Shown: piece after piece, positions 51,224 to 59,677 of the stretch
How the letters are laid out: each line of letters starts with the position of its first letter
How positions within the stretch are numbered: the first letter of the stretch is position 1
DNA from: Streptomyces sp. CB02400
GTDB taxonomy: Bacteria > Actinomycetota > Actinomycetes > Streptomycetales > Streptomycetaceae
Direction: 5' to 3'
DNA: 64,000 nt
Assembly (NCBI RefSeq): GCF_001905725.1
Contig: NZ_LIWB01000027.1
Coordinates: 31,297 to 95,296 of the forward strand
Notes under the pieces: generated by a model
What the model saw: only the letters and a program-made list of their open reading frames with translations
Databases searched by the model: none
What the model was told of the DNA's origin: nothing
Made by a program: the position numbers and the translations under genes

Positions 51224-52894
51224 TTAATTAATCCCCCCTTGGGCCGGAAACTCCAGGCTAACTTCGTCAGCGGCTGTTTCCAAGCTCGCCGCATCCTTGA
51301 TCCAATGGTCCAACAGGCTTCCAGCAGTCGCGTCACTGAACTCAATCTTCGAATGACGAGACCGAGGAATCTCAAGCTTCTCTTGATCGGCCGCGTCCAG
51401 GGCGCGTTTCAGGTCCAACGCAGCCGCGACACGCCTAATGTCTGTCACAAAGTCGAGAACCTTCAGATAGCTCTTACTTGGGCTCAAGCGAAGCCCGCGT
51501 CCGAGCTGTTGGACGAAGATTCTGCGGCTGTGTGTGACGCGCAGGAAGCCGATCAGATTGACATCGGGTACGTCCACGCCCTCATTGAAGACGTCGACGC
51601 AGGTGATGAGTGGAACACGGCCAAGGCGGAATTCGTTCAGGAGAATCTGGCGTCGCTGACGCGGCAATCCGCTGTGCAAGAAAGAGGCGCTACCCCATGA
51701 TTGGTCCACACGCGAGAGAAGGTTCGCCATGTGTTCCGCGTGCTCGATTGTTTGGCAAAATAGGATCGCTCTCGGGTCACGCGTCTCACGCCAGGCGGCG
51801 CGCAGATACTCGATGATCTCCTCGTCGCGTTGCGGGAGGAAGAGGTGACGATTCAAGTCCTTGACCGAATAGCCATGCTCGCTCTCTTCTTTGACCGTCT
51901 CCCAATCGATGTTGTCCACGAAGAGCCTGTAGTCGACGGCCGAAAGGTATCCAGCGGCCATGCCCTCGGCAATCCCCATGGAGAAGCTCGGAGTGCCGAA
52001 GCGAGCGGTGATATCGAACTTGTCGCCGCGCCATGGGGTCGCCGTCACTCCCAGCTTCACGGCATCTCCGCACAGATCCAGCAGCTCCGCAAACCTTCCT
52101 TGTTCGCCTACGTGGTGGGTCTCGTCGACCATCACGAGCTTGGGCGACCATCCAGAGCGGACGGCTCCGAGGACTGACTCGACTGTGCCCACTACGACAC
52201 CATCGTAGGAGACCGGCTTGGACTCCCCTGTGAGGAGGCGTGTGGGAACACGCTTGTCGAGGTGTCGCCACAAGGCTCGTTCCAGCTGTTCCACCAGGTC
52301 CTTCATGTGCGCGACGACCAGGACGGGCGCGCCAGGGTGCTTGGCGAGGAAGCGGTCGATCGTCTCGCCACCGACCACGGTCTTGCCGAGGCCGGTAGCG
52401 AGCACGAGAAGCGCGGTCCCATTGGCGACGAGGTCAGCTTCGATCCTGTCAACGGCGGCGCGTTGATACGGTCTGAGCTCGTACTTGCTCGGCACGCGGG
52501 AAGGCATCCGCTCCCAGATACTCGCGAGCGTGGGACCATCCCAGACCGTGATCTTGATACCGATCGACGCGAGGGCCTGGCGCCGAGCCTCCGCTGTGCG
52601 GTTAAGGCTTGTGTTGGTTACGAGGATGGACTTGTCAGCCCGGTAACGGGTCCGTGCACGCTCTAGATCGTCCACGCCCTCGCGACCGATGGGGCCACGG
52701 CTTGACCACTTGCATTGGAAGACCCATTGCTCACGGTCCCTGACAGCGAGGAGATCGGCGCCAGCGTCGCCGGCGCCATCCACTACACGGACATCCGTGA
52801 AACCGAGGTGCCACAGTGCACGCTCGACCGCGTGCGGTAGTCCTCGGGGGCCTCCCAATAGCAGGCTCTCCGCAGAGAGGAATCCACCTGTCAC
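51224..52894 (-). CDS. Mrr-like nuclease fused to SF2 DEAD/DEAH helicase
   Basis: 556 residues. Residues 15-120 form a restriction-endonuclease fold: RALWHLGFTDVRVVDGAGD, catalytic Asp47 in GADLLAV and QCK (60-62) in QWVFQCKW. The helicase follows: Walker A ATGLGKT (166-172), DETHH (257-261), motif III TATPWRG, and QLGRGLRLS as motif VI near the C-terminus. It is a DNA translocase with its own nuclease, like type I or type III restriction motor proteins. Its ATG overlaps the stop of the GHKL ATPase gene, so both are made together. Confidence 0.85.
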   Translation of the reverse strand: MTGGFLSAESLLLGGPRGLPHAVERALWHLGFTDVRVVDGAGDAGADLLAVRDREQWVFQCKWSSRGPIGREGVDDLERARTRYRADKSILVTNTSLNRTAEARRQALASIGIKITVWDGPTLASIWERMPSRVPSKYELRPYQRAAVDRIEADLVANGTALLVLATGLGKTVVGGETIDRFLAKHPGAPVLVVAHMKDLVEQLERALWRHLDKRVPTRLLTGESKPVSYDGVVVGTVESVLGAVRSGWSPKLVMVDETHHVGEQGRFAELLDLCGDAVKLGVTATPWRGDKFDITARFGTPSFSMGIAEGMAAGYLSAVDYRLFVDNIDWETVKEESEHGYSVKDLNRHLFLPQRDEEIIEYLRAAWRETRDPRAILFCQTIEHAEHMANLLSRVDQSWGSASFLHSGLPRQRRQILLNEFRLGRVPLITCVDVFNEGVDVPDVNLIGFLRVTHSRRIFVQQLGRGLRLSPSKSYLKVLDFVTDIRRVAAALDLKRALDAADQEKLEIPRSRHSKIEFSDATAGSLLDHWIKDAASLETAADEVSLEFPAQGGIN

Positions 52895-55248
52895 GCGCCC
52901 TCCGCCAGTTCATCCGCGAGCAGCCTGATACTGAGGCGGGTGCGCTGCAACCGCAGAGGGTTCTTGGTGGTGAAGCTCGCCACTGTGGCGACATCGTTGA
53001 GGTACCCGACAGTGGTGGCGAGGCTGATACGCCGAGCGGAGGGAGAACTGACCGTCGAGTACGCGCCGTTGAAGACCTTGGCGTCCATGAAGGCTTCCGG
53101 CCACGCCTCAAGAAGCTTGACGAGGAAAAGCGAGGGCGCGTGTTGGATGAACTCACTCGTGGACCCGAGCTTCTCGGTGTGAGTCACTAGCCCCAGCGCG
53201 ATCATCTCGTTCTCGGTCGCCGTGAGCTCGTCCGGAGACAAGAACTGAAAAGCTCGCTCCGGATCCTCGTCCACGGATGCCGCCATCTTCTCGCGTACTA
53301 CGACGAGCAGTTCCCTTGCCTCAGCGGCGATCCTGTCAGAGTCGAGAGCCGTGTCGGGAAGACACTCGGCGCGCAGTTCGGCAACCAACTCGGAGTGGCT
53401 CAGGCCGCTGGCGGCCTTCACCTTCAGCGCGGCGGCGACCTCCATCAGTAGAAGGTCGGAGGCTTCCGCTCCGAGCTTATTGAAGACCGCGTGTGCCGGG
53501 TCGACGAAAGCGGTCGCCTTGCCACCCTGCTCTTGCACGAGCAATACAGGAGTGGGCTGGTCATCCGCGTCCTGTACGCGAGTCGCGGACATTCGGCGAG
53601 TCTCAACGCTCAGAAAGCCCAGCTTCGGCAAACCGAAGTCGCGGGAGAGGTCGGGGACGGTGACTGAATCCAGACGGTATCGGTCGATACGTTCTTGGAA
53701 GGTCTCCTTTCTCCCCTTCGTCCCCTCTTCGGCCTTATTCGGCTGCGCCGCCGCAGTGGGCGGATCATCGGAGTCAGCGGGCGAAGAGTTGTCGCTGGCG
53801 GTACCCACACCGAGGGCCTCCAGTACCGCCTCCTCATTCGGGACCGTGGACGTCCCCTGCTGCGCGGACTCAAGCTTCGACCGCTTGTTCTGCTCCTCGT
53901 GGTTGATGACGGCGTCCCACCAACGCTGATCGCTCTGGTACTCGGGATCGCCGGCATGGAAGCGCTGGGCCCAGCGACGGGTCTCCTCGTGGATGGGGCC
54001 CTTCCCATCGCCCGGGATCAGACAGCGCGCTCCGGCGGCGTTCCGTCGGTACGCCTTGTAGAGCTGTCCCAGAGGGCTGTCGTTCTCCTGGTAGCCGACC
54101 CTCTTCGCCTTCTCAGGCTGGAGCGGGCCAGCCCCTCGCAAGTACTCGACAGCCCCCCGCCAGCTGCCACTGCTGTATTCGAAGGCGTTCTTCTGGTACG
54201 TCACCGGTACGTGATCCAGGTGGATCTCCCCGATAAGGCGGCCACCCTGGTTGGCGAGCTCGATCGGGTACTCGGTATCGACCGCTCCCGTAGGGTCATT
54301 CGGGTCTTGCCACTCGAACAAGCGCTTGTCCCACTGGAGGATCTTGCGTCCGTTCCGCAGGAAGTCGATCCCGAACTCACGCTTGTCGAGATGCCTCTGT
54401 ACGCCCAACCAGCCGTGGATTCGACGTTCCCGCGGCGTCAGCCGCTCACTCTGGCACTGGCCGCACTTGCCGAGGCCCGGAACTTGCCAGTTGCCGCAGT
54501 CCTGACAGGCTTCCGCGTCCTCGTACTTCTGGTCGATCTTGGTGTATGCGGAGATCCTCTCCGCCCGGGCCCCGCTGCCGTACGTCACGTACCGGTCTTC
54601 CCCCCACCGGCAGTGACGGCGTGGCTTGACTCTCTGGCCTTGGACCCACAGTTCGAAGGGACGATTGTCGAGGAGCCAGGCGTAGGCTCGGCCAAGGGTG
54701 TTGCGCAGACCTGGTGCGTTACGGCGGAGCCAGTCGGCCCTCTCTCCGTGGAGACGACTGATCTCGATCTTCGTTCCGTGCTCGTTCGGGTCGGCCTTGG
54801 GCTCGGTGATGTCGTCTGCCTCGAAGTCGTCCCCGATGCGGTCGAGGTCGATTTCCACCCCGATCCACTCTGGATCTCCGGGGCGTGTCGTGAGGACGCG
54901 TGTGCGGCGGCCGAGCCGAGCCGTCGCGACGTTGAACCCCATGCCGAAGAGACCGAGCTTGTCGAAACGATCGTTGCTGGACCAACCCGCGCTGACGGCG
55001 CGCTCCAAGGTCTCGTAGCTCATGCCGCGGCCGGTGTCGGTGATGACGACTTGGGCTTCGGAAGATCGCACAGCCGGGCTCGGCAGTGTGACACTCACCT
55101 TGAAGCCACCCGCCCACGGGTCTCCGGAGCGGATGATCTCCGTGAAGTCGTCGAAGGAGTTGTCGATCAGCTCGGCAACGCATTGCCACGGATCGAACTC
55201 GATCTCGCCCAGCATGCGAAGGATCCGCGCGGACGGAGTGATCTTCAA
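52891..55248 (-). CDS. MORC/MutL-like GHKL ATPase of a restriction-type system
   Basis: 785 residues from the TTG at 55248, which has AGGAGG eight bases upstream; an ATG six codons earlier (55266) is the alternative and gives 791 residues. Counting from the latter, the GHKL ATPase motifs are ELIDN (32-36), DTGRGM (77-82), GLFGMGFN (105-112) and a GTKIEI strand. A zinc ribbon is made by Cys254, Cys257, Cys268 and Cys271. The rest is a transducer domain (FGIDFLRNGRKILQWDKRL) and a long helical C-terminus. Bacterial MORC-like proteins with such neighbours were described as parts of restriction-modification-type systems, probably as DNA clamps or loops. It is the first gene of the operon. Confidence 0.82.
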   Translation of the reverse strand: MKITPSARILRMLGEIEFDPWQCVAELIDNSFDDFTEIIRSGDPWAGGFKVSVTLPSPAVRSSEAQVVITDTGRGMSYETLERAVSAGWSSNDRFDKLGLFGMGFNVATARLGRRTRVLTTRPGDPEWIGVEIDLDRIGDDFEADDITEPKADPNEHGTKIEISRLHGERADWLRRNAPGLRNTLGRAYAWLLDNRPFELWVQGQRVKPRRHCRWGEDRYVTYGSGARAERISAYTKIDQKYEDAEACQDCGNWQVPGLGKCGQCQSERLTPRERRIHGWLGVQRHLDKREFGIDFLRNGRKILQWDKRLFEWQDPNDPTGAVDTEYPIELANQGGRLIGEIHLDHVPVTYQKNAFEYSSGSWRGAVEYLRGAGPLQPEKAKRVGYQENDSPLGQLYKAYRRNAAGARCLIPGDGKGPIHEETRRWAQRFHAGDPEYQSDQRWWDAVINHEEQNKRSKLESAQQGTSTVPNEEAVLEALGVGTASDNSSPADSDDPPTAAAQPNKAEEGTKGRKETFQERIDRYRLDSVTVPDLSRDFGLPKLGFLSVETRRMSATRVQDADDQPTPVLLVQEQGGKATAFVDPAHAVFNKLGAEASDLLLMEVAAALKVKAASGLSHSELVAELRAECLPDTALDSDRIAAEARELLVVVREKMAASVDEDPERAFQFLSPDELTATENEMIALGLVTHTEKLGSTSEFIQHAPSLFLVKLLEAWPEAFMDAKVFNGAYSTVSSPSARRISLATTVGYLNDVATVASFTTKNPLRLQRTRLSIRLLADELAEGA

Positions 55249-55557
55249 GGCTTGCCCCTCCTGCATCGGTCATGAGCCCCCGTGCCAACGTACCGACGTG
55301 CGTCTCCAGAGTGAGCGCGCTCGTCGTCCATCGGACGTTGAACAGGGTAGAAGGCTGTGGTGACAGTGATGACCGAATCCCTGGAAGCCACCTCCAGTTG
55401 GCCAGTCAGGGGCGCCCCCTCGGGAAGCTGCGCCGGTTCCGTTACCCTGTGGCCGCCATCACGGTGAGGCCGAGCGTGGAGGGACGTTGGTGTGTGGTGA
55501 AGAGCGGGTGACTGCCAGATCCGGGAGCCACGTCAGGATCCCAACCCACGCTCATCG
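55249..55557. promoter_or_regulatory. Upstream region of the ATPase operon
   Basis: About 310 bases between the Eco29kI-like gene and the ATPase start, both leftward. Frames here lack codon bias. It probably holds the operon promoter; I see no clear operator or terminator. Confidence 0.4.
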
Positions 55558-56208
55558 CTATGCGGCCGGCCCAGCCATGCCAGTGGAGGTACGGCGCCAG
55601 GGCCGATCATCGTAGGCGGCGATGCGTTCGAGGATGTGTGCCTCGACTTCCTTCACGACCTTTTCGGGGTCGTGAGGCGCGGTGCCGAAGGTACGCTTTC
55701 TTCCCTCATGGACTGTATCCCACTTGCTTTTCGCGCTCTGGCGTGTCTTGCTTCCCTGTTCGTTACTCCCGAAGCCTCTCAGGATCGCGTTCCAGACGGG
55801 CTGGTAGGCGCTGATGAGGCCCTTCTCACCAAGATTGGCGTGGATGTCTGGCGTACGCAGGGCGCGAAAATGGAACTCCTCAATGGGGAGTCCGGTGTCG
55901 CTGATGGAGGTACGGTGCTGCGTCATTCTTTCATGGAGGGGGGTACTGGACTTCACGGATTTTCCGGTATTGCTGTTGTTGGAAACTGACTGGCCTACGT
56001 ACACGGGGATCTCGTAGTCCTTGAGCGGTGCGTAAAACGCGATCGAATCGCCGCGGTAGTAGATGGCGTAGAGCCCCGACCCGCTGAATCTAGGTAGCTC
56101 GTCGACCATGGGTATGAGGGGCTGATGCTCGAACGCGTCGCAGATGACATTGGTCAATCGCTCGGTGGACAGGGGATCGAAGAAATCGGGCTCGTAGGAC
56201 GTCGTCAC
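55558..56208 (-). CDS. Eco29kI-family GIY-YIG restriction endonuclease
   Basis: 216 residues from the GTG at 56208, preceded by AAGGAGGAGGTCCCA. The nuclease motifs are GLYAIYY (GIY) and PVYVGQS (YIG), the Arg-bearing LHERMTQHRTS, the Glu in ANLGEKGLISAYQPVWN and the GFG and WDTVHEGR segments that mark the Eco29kI family. Known members cut CCGCGG and work with a C5-cytosine methyltransferase. The methyltransferase at 58236-59528 is the likely partner, though two genes and an IS now lie between. The frame is open up to 56292 but without a good start site. Confidence 0.85.
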   Translation of the reverse strand: MTTSYEPDFFDPLSTERLTNVICDAFEHQPLIPMVDELPRFSGSGLYAIYYRGDSIAFYAPLKDYEIPVYVGQSVSNNSNTGKSVKSSTPLHERMTQHRTSISDTGLPIEEFHFRALRTPDIHANLGEKGLISAYQPVWNAILRGFGSNEQGSKTRQSAKSKWDTVHEGRKRTFGTAPHDPEKVVKEVEAHILERIAAYDDRPWRRTSTGMAGPAA

Positions 56209-56388
56209 TGGGACCTCCTCCTTGATCGGTGGCGTGGCACAAGGGCGAGCTGTGGCGCCCAGGTCGAAGATCATAAGGAGGGGGTCTGACATCGGTCGTC
56301 TGGCCCGTGGTGCCGCCCGTCCTCCCGCGAGCTGGGATGAGGGAGGGCACCTCGCTCACGAGACCCGATGCCACACTGGACCAGTGAG

Positions 56389-57264
56389 CGCTTCTCATCC
56401 TGAGCGCCAGGCGATCTCGATGGCGTGAATGGCGGCGACTGTGCGACCGATGCGGTTTGTGCTGCACCGAGCCTTGCGGAGGATCCGCCATTGCTTGAGG
56501 CGGGTGAAGGCGCGTTTGCCCGGTGCTCTCAGCCGGGCGTGGTCCCGGTTGTACTGCTGGTAGTGCTCGGGAAGCTCGTGATGGCGGTAGTAAGGGGTGC
56601 GGACGGTGGCGCCGGCACCCTGATAAGCGCGGTCGGCCAGGACGAGGAGCTGGCGGGACAGACAGGCTTGGATCACCCCGTGTGCGCGGACTGCGGTCAG
56701 GTCGTGCGTGCGGCCGGGCAGCGCTCGCGAGAACCACAGGGGTGTTCCGTCTGGGGCGGCCACGACCTGCACGTTCATCCCGTGACGGCGGTGTTTCATC
56801 GAGTAGTACGGCTCGTCCGCCGCGATGCGGTCGGTGGCGATCAGAGTGCCGTCGAGGATGACGAAGCCTTCCGGCGGCTCGCGCAGGGTCGGGGCGCGCT
56901 CGGCGAGAAGGTCGACCGTCTCGCTCACGTACCGGCCGGCGGTGGCGGTGGAGACGCCGAACCAGGCGGCGACCTGGGCCAGGGTCTCGTTCTTGCGCAG
57001 GTGCACCAGGACCAGCAGGGCCTGCCGGAAGCAGCCCAGCCTGCGCCAGCGGGAGTTCAGCTCACACCTTCGGGCGTAGATGAGCCAGGAAACGTGCTCA
57101 ACGACCTCGTGCGGGACGTCGAGCATGGCACGATACGGGACCAACAGGGCTCCTGTGTCGAGACGTTGGCGAATGAGATCACCAGCCGCAACGACCAGGA
57201 GCCCTGCCGCGTCACGGCCCCGACCGCCAGCCGTCATCACCCGCGAGCCACAGGATGAGAAGCG
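56389..57264. mobile_element. IS5-type insertion sequence
   Basis: Perfect 14-bp inverted repeats: CGCTTCTCATCCTG (56389-56402) and its reverse complement (57251-57264). CAGTGA occurs just outside both ends (56382-56387 and 57267-57272) and may reflect target duplication, although the spacing to the ends differs by one base. One transposase gene is inside, intact. Confidence 0.8.
56395..57126 (-). CDS. IS5-type transposase (DDE_Tnp_4 with N-terminal HTH)
   Basis: 243 residues from the ATG at 57126. RCELNSRWRRLGCFRQALLV and AAWFGVSTATAGRYVSETVD are the helix-turn-helix part. The catalytic domain has GFVILDGTLIATDR (first Asp), VLADRAYQGAGA (second Asp) and ending helices with ARLRAPGKRAFTRLKQWRIL (Glu not obvious). 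The stop is inside the left terminal repeat. It looks intact. It is unrelated in detail to the transposase at 48442-49259. Confidence 0.82.
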   Translation of the reverse strand: MLDVPHEVVEHVSWLIYARRCELNSRWRRLGCFRQALLVLVHLRKNETLAQVAAWFGVSTATAGRYVSETVDLLAERAPTLREPPEGFVILDGTLIATDRIAADEPYYSMKHRRHGMNVQVVAAPDGTPLWFSRALPGRTHDLTAVRAHGVIQACLSRQLLVLADRAYQGAGATVRTPYYRHHELPEHYQQYNRDHARLRAPGKRAFTRLKQWRILRKARCSTNRIGRTVAAIHAIEIAWRSG

Positions 57265-57268
57265 TTCA

Positions 57269-57457
57269 GTGATCCGAGAACCAGCAGAGGTGAACGTGTC
57301 TCCAGACAGCTGCGTCGAGCTCCCGATGGGGCTGCTCGTCGAGGCTGGCCTCAATGTGGGTGATTCCCTGTTGGCGTACAGCGATGGCGACGGACGCATC
57401 GTCCTGCGACGCGCCTCCGACACCATCGAAAACCTCCTACAGGACGGGACCTTGTAG
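57269..57457 (+). CDS. AbrB/MazE-like DNA-binding small protein
   Basis: 62 residues from the GTG at 57269 or 55 from the GTG at 57290. VNVSPDSCVELPMGLLVEAG and LNVGDSLLAYSDGDGRIVL form a swapped-hairpin AbrB fold. Such proteins act as transcription factors or antitoxins; no toxin gene is adjacent. The IS lies directly upstream and has removed or replaced its promoter. It may have controlled the restriction genes. Confidence 0.65.
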   Translation: MIREPAEVNVSPDSCVELPMGLLVEAGLNVGDSLLAYSDGDGRIVLRRASDTIENLLQDGTL

Positions 57458-57465
57458 CGGCTTCA

Positions 57466-58239
57466 TCACGGCTGAGCGTGAACGACTTCGATGACACGAC
57501 GCGCGGCATCCGCCGGGTCCTCGTGCTCCCAGACGCGCACCACCTTCCAGCCAGCCTCGGCGAGGCGGCGGTCGGTCTCCTCGTCCCGTGCCTGATTGGC
57601 GGCGATCTTCGTCGTCCAGAACTCGGAGTTCTTCCGTGCCGGCCTGAAGTGCGCGGGACATCCGTGCCAGAAGCAGCCGTCGACGAACACCGCTACCCGT
57701 GCCCTCGTGAAGACCAGATCCGCTGTGCGTCGCAGTTCAGGTAGCGGGCGGGTCGACACGCGGTACCGGAAGCCGGCGGCGTGGACGATGGAGCGCAGCC
57801 GAAGCTCGGGCTTGGTGTCCTTGCCCCGGTTGGCGCGCATGACAGATCGGACAGAGTCCGACGCGGCCCAAGAGCCTTCTGGAACAGGCCGGGCACCCAC
57901 GAGTCCCTTGGCCTTTGCCAGATCCCATCCGGCGGCGAGATTGGCCGCTCGAGTGTCATGTTCCACTGGCCCGAGGTATCGGGAGGGCGAGCGGCCCTTC
58001 TCCGACCAGCGTAGGTAGGCGCGAATGCGGCGTGTGCGTGGCAGGAGCTTCAACTCCACGGAGGCCAGCGCGTACTGCTCTCCCTCCACCGGCACGTAGC
58101 GCATCCGCCGCCCGCCAGCCGCTCGATCTTGTTCGGCGGCGAGCGCTTCCTTGCTACGGCCAGCCCGTCCCTTCCAAGCCCTGGCTGGTGGCATCTGGTC
58201 CTTCCAGCCACTCTGCCGGGCCTTCCCGGCATGGATCAT
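57466..58239 (-). CDS. vsr: Vsr-type mismatch endonuclease with extra N-terminal domain
   Basis: 257 residues; a normal Vsr has about 140-160. The Vsr domain is at residues 128-250: SVRSVMRANRGKDTKPELRL, TADLVFTRARVAVFVDGCFW with catalytic Asp174, and WHGCPAHF with its zinc-binding Cys and His. The first 120 residues (YALASVELKLLPRTRRIRAY, then WSEKGRSPSRYLGPVEHD) are an added domain that I do not recognise. Vsr nicks T:G mismatches left by deamination of 5-methylcytosine. Its ATG overlaps the methyltransferase stop, so both are made together, as expected. Confidence 0.9.
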   Translation of the reverse strand: MIHAGKARQSGWKDQMPPARAWKGRAGRSKEALAAEQDRAAGGRRMRYVPVEGEQYALASVELKLLPRTRRIRAYLRWSEKGRSPSRYLGPVEHDTRAANLAAGWDLAKAKGLVGARPVPEGSWAASDSVRSVMRANRGKDTKPELRLRSIVHAAGFRYRVSTRPLPELRRTADLVFTRARVAVFVDGCFWHGCPAHFRPARKNSEFWTTKIAANQARDEETDRRLAEAGWKVVRVWEHEDPADAARRVIEVVHAQP

Positions 58240-59528
58240 GAGCCTGCTTCCGCCTTGTCCAGGGCATCTGAAATCGCCTCCGCGAAGACTTGACCCAGGC
58301 GCACCGGAACGGCGTTACCGAGTTGCCTCATCCGTTCGCCGCGCGGTCCACGCAGCTGCCATTCGTCGCCGAAGGTCATAACCCGGGCTGTCTCGCGAAC
58401 TGTCATGTACCGGTGACGGTAGCGATGCCCCCCAGGAGCGTCCGGGTCTTCCACACGATCATCGAGGAGCATGACGGACTCTCCCCCAGGAACTCCGTGT
58501 ACCCCAGCCTTCACCGTCTTCGCTGGGTTGTCGAGTTCGTTAGGGGTGTGACCTGTGTAGATGCGAGCACCCGGCCAACCGATGTGGTCGGCAACGCCGC
58601 CCTGCGGCGTCTTCCGGTCGAGCATGTCCAAGTCGATCCGCGGGAGATCCTTGATGGCATCGCGCAGCGTGAGCCAGCGAGAGCGACGCCGCTCTTGGCC
58701 ATCGTTGGGCGAGTCGTCGAAGGACAGCTGCTCATTGGCGTAGCGCTCCTTAACGCGATCGCGTACATGCTTCTCGACGCCCTTGTGGTCGTCCCAGTAC
58801 GACTCGTCCCGCAACGCTTTGATGAGTAGGTCCCTGGAGTGCGTGGGCTCGACAGAGTTCTCGAACGCGGCCATGTCGACTCCGAGGTCCGCCCGGAAGG
58901 CGACGAGGATCACGCGGTTACGCACCTGTGGCACACCGTAGTCCGCCGCGTTGACGCGCATCATGAGCACCTTGTAGTGCTTCGACGGGTCGCTGTCTCC
59001 GGCGGCGATCCTTTCCCTCAAGATCTTGTCGTGCTCCTTCCAGTCCGTCCCCTCCTGTCGCTCCACGAAAGGCAGCTCCAGCTCGCGTTGGATGTACTCG
59101 AAGTAGGGCGCGAACGACGGACGGAGTAGGCCAACAACGTTCTCGCAGAGGACGGCCTTGGGGCGGATCTCCCGAATGGCACGGAACATCTCGGGAAACA
59201 TGTTGCGCTGGTCCTCATCCCCCTTGGCGACTCCGCCCAGACTGAAGGGCTGGCATGGCGGGCCGCCTGCGAGGAGATCGACCTCGTGCTCTCTGAGATA
59301 CTCCATCTCCAGCTTGCGTACGTCACCGGCGACGAACGGAGCCTTTTGGCCTGGCCCGGGGACGGGCGGACGGGATCCCTCCTCGTGCCTCTCGAAGTTG
59401 TTCGCCTCAAGGGTCTCGCAGGCGCGTGGAGCGAACTCGTTGAGCAGCAGGTGACGGAAGCCAGCGTTCGTGGTGGCCTGAACCAGACCTCCCCCTCCGG
59501 CGAACAGCTCCACCGACGTCCGTTGCAT
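58236..59528 (-). CDS. dcm: DNA C5-cytosine methyltransferase
   Basis: 430 residues. Motif I is VELFAGGGGL near the N-terminus, the catalytic motif IV GGPPCQPFSLGG has Cys92, and motif VI is CENVVGL (Glu129). Motif VIII/IX segments (NRVILVAFRADLG, GVPQVRNR) and the end motif X (QLGNAVPVRLGQVFAEAI) are all present. It methylates cytosine to protect host sites. The likely partner nuclease is the Eco29kI-family enzyme (55558-56208) or the GIY-YIG protein at 59678; the target cannot be read from sequence. Confidence 0.93.
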   Translation of the reverse strand: MQRTSVELFAGGGGLVQATTNAGFRHLLLNEFAPRACETLEANNFERHEEGSRPPVPGPGQKAPFVAGDVRKLEMEYLREHEVDLLAGGPPCQPFSLGGVAKGDEDQRNMFPEMFRAIREIRPKAVLCENVVGLLRPSFAPYFEYIQRELELPFVERQEGTDWKEHDKILRERIAAGDSDPSKHYKVLMMRVNAADYGVPQVRNRVILVAFRADLGVDMAAFENSVEPTHSRDLLIKALRDESYWDDHKGVEKHVRDRVKERYANEQLSFDDSPNDGQERRRSRWLTLRDAIKDLPRIDLDMLDRKTPQGGVADHIGWPGARIYTGHTPNELDNPAKTVKAGVHGVPGGESVMLLDDRVEDPDAPGGHRYRHRYMTVRETARVMTFGDEWQLRGPRGERMRQLGNAVPVRLGQVFAEAISDALDKAEAGS

Positions 59529-59677
59529 ACTTCACACTCCTCGCAGCTCAGTACGGGGGAAACCATACCGCGGAGTTGGTGATCATGCGGGCCGTTTGAG
59601 TGAGACACGTGCCTCACGTGACCGCGGCGTCGATATGGTTTGGCCAGCGAATGGCGCGCAGGAGGAACGGCGAGGGC

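Noticed and set aside
59600..59677. Longer N-terminus of the GIY-YIG nuclease
   Set aside because: The first 26 codons lack a ribosome site and lie in the divergent promoter region.
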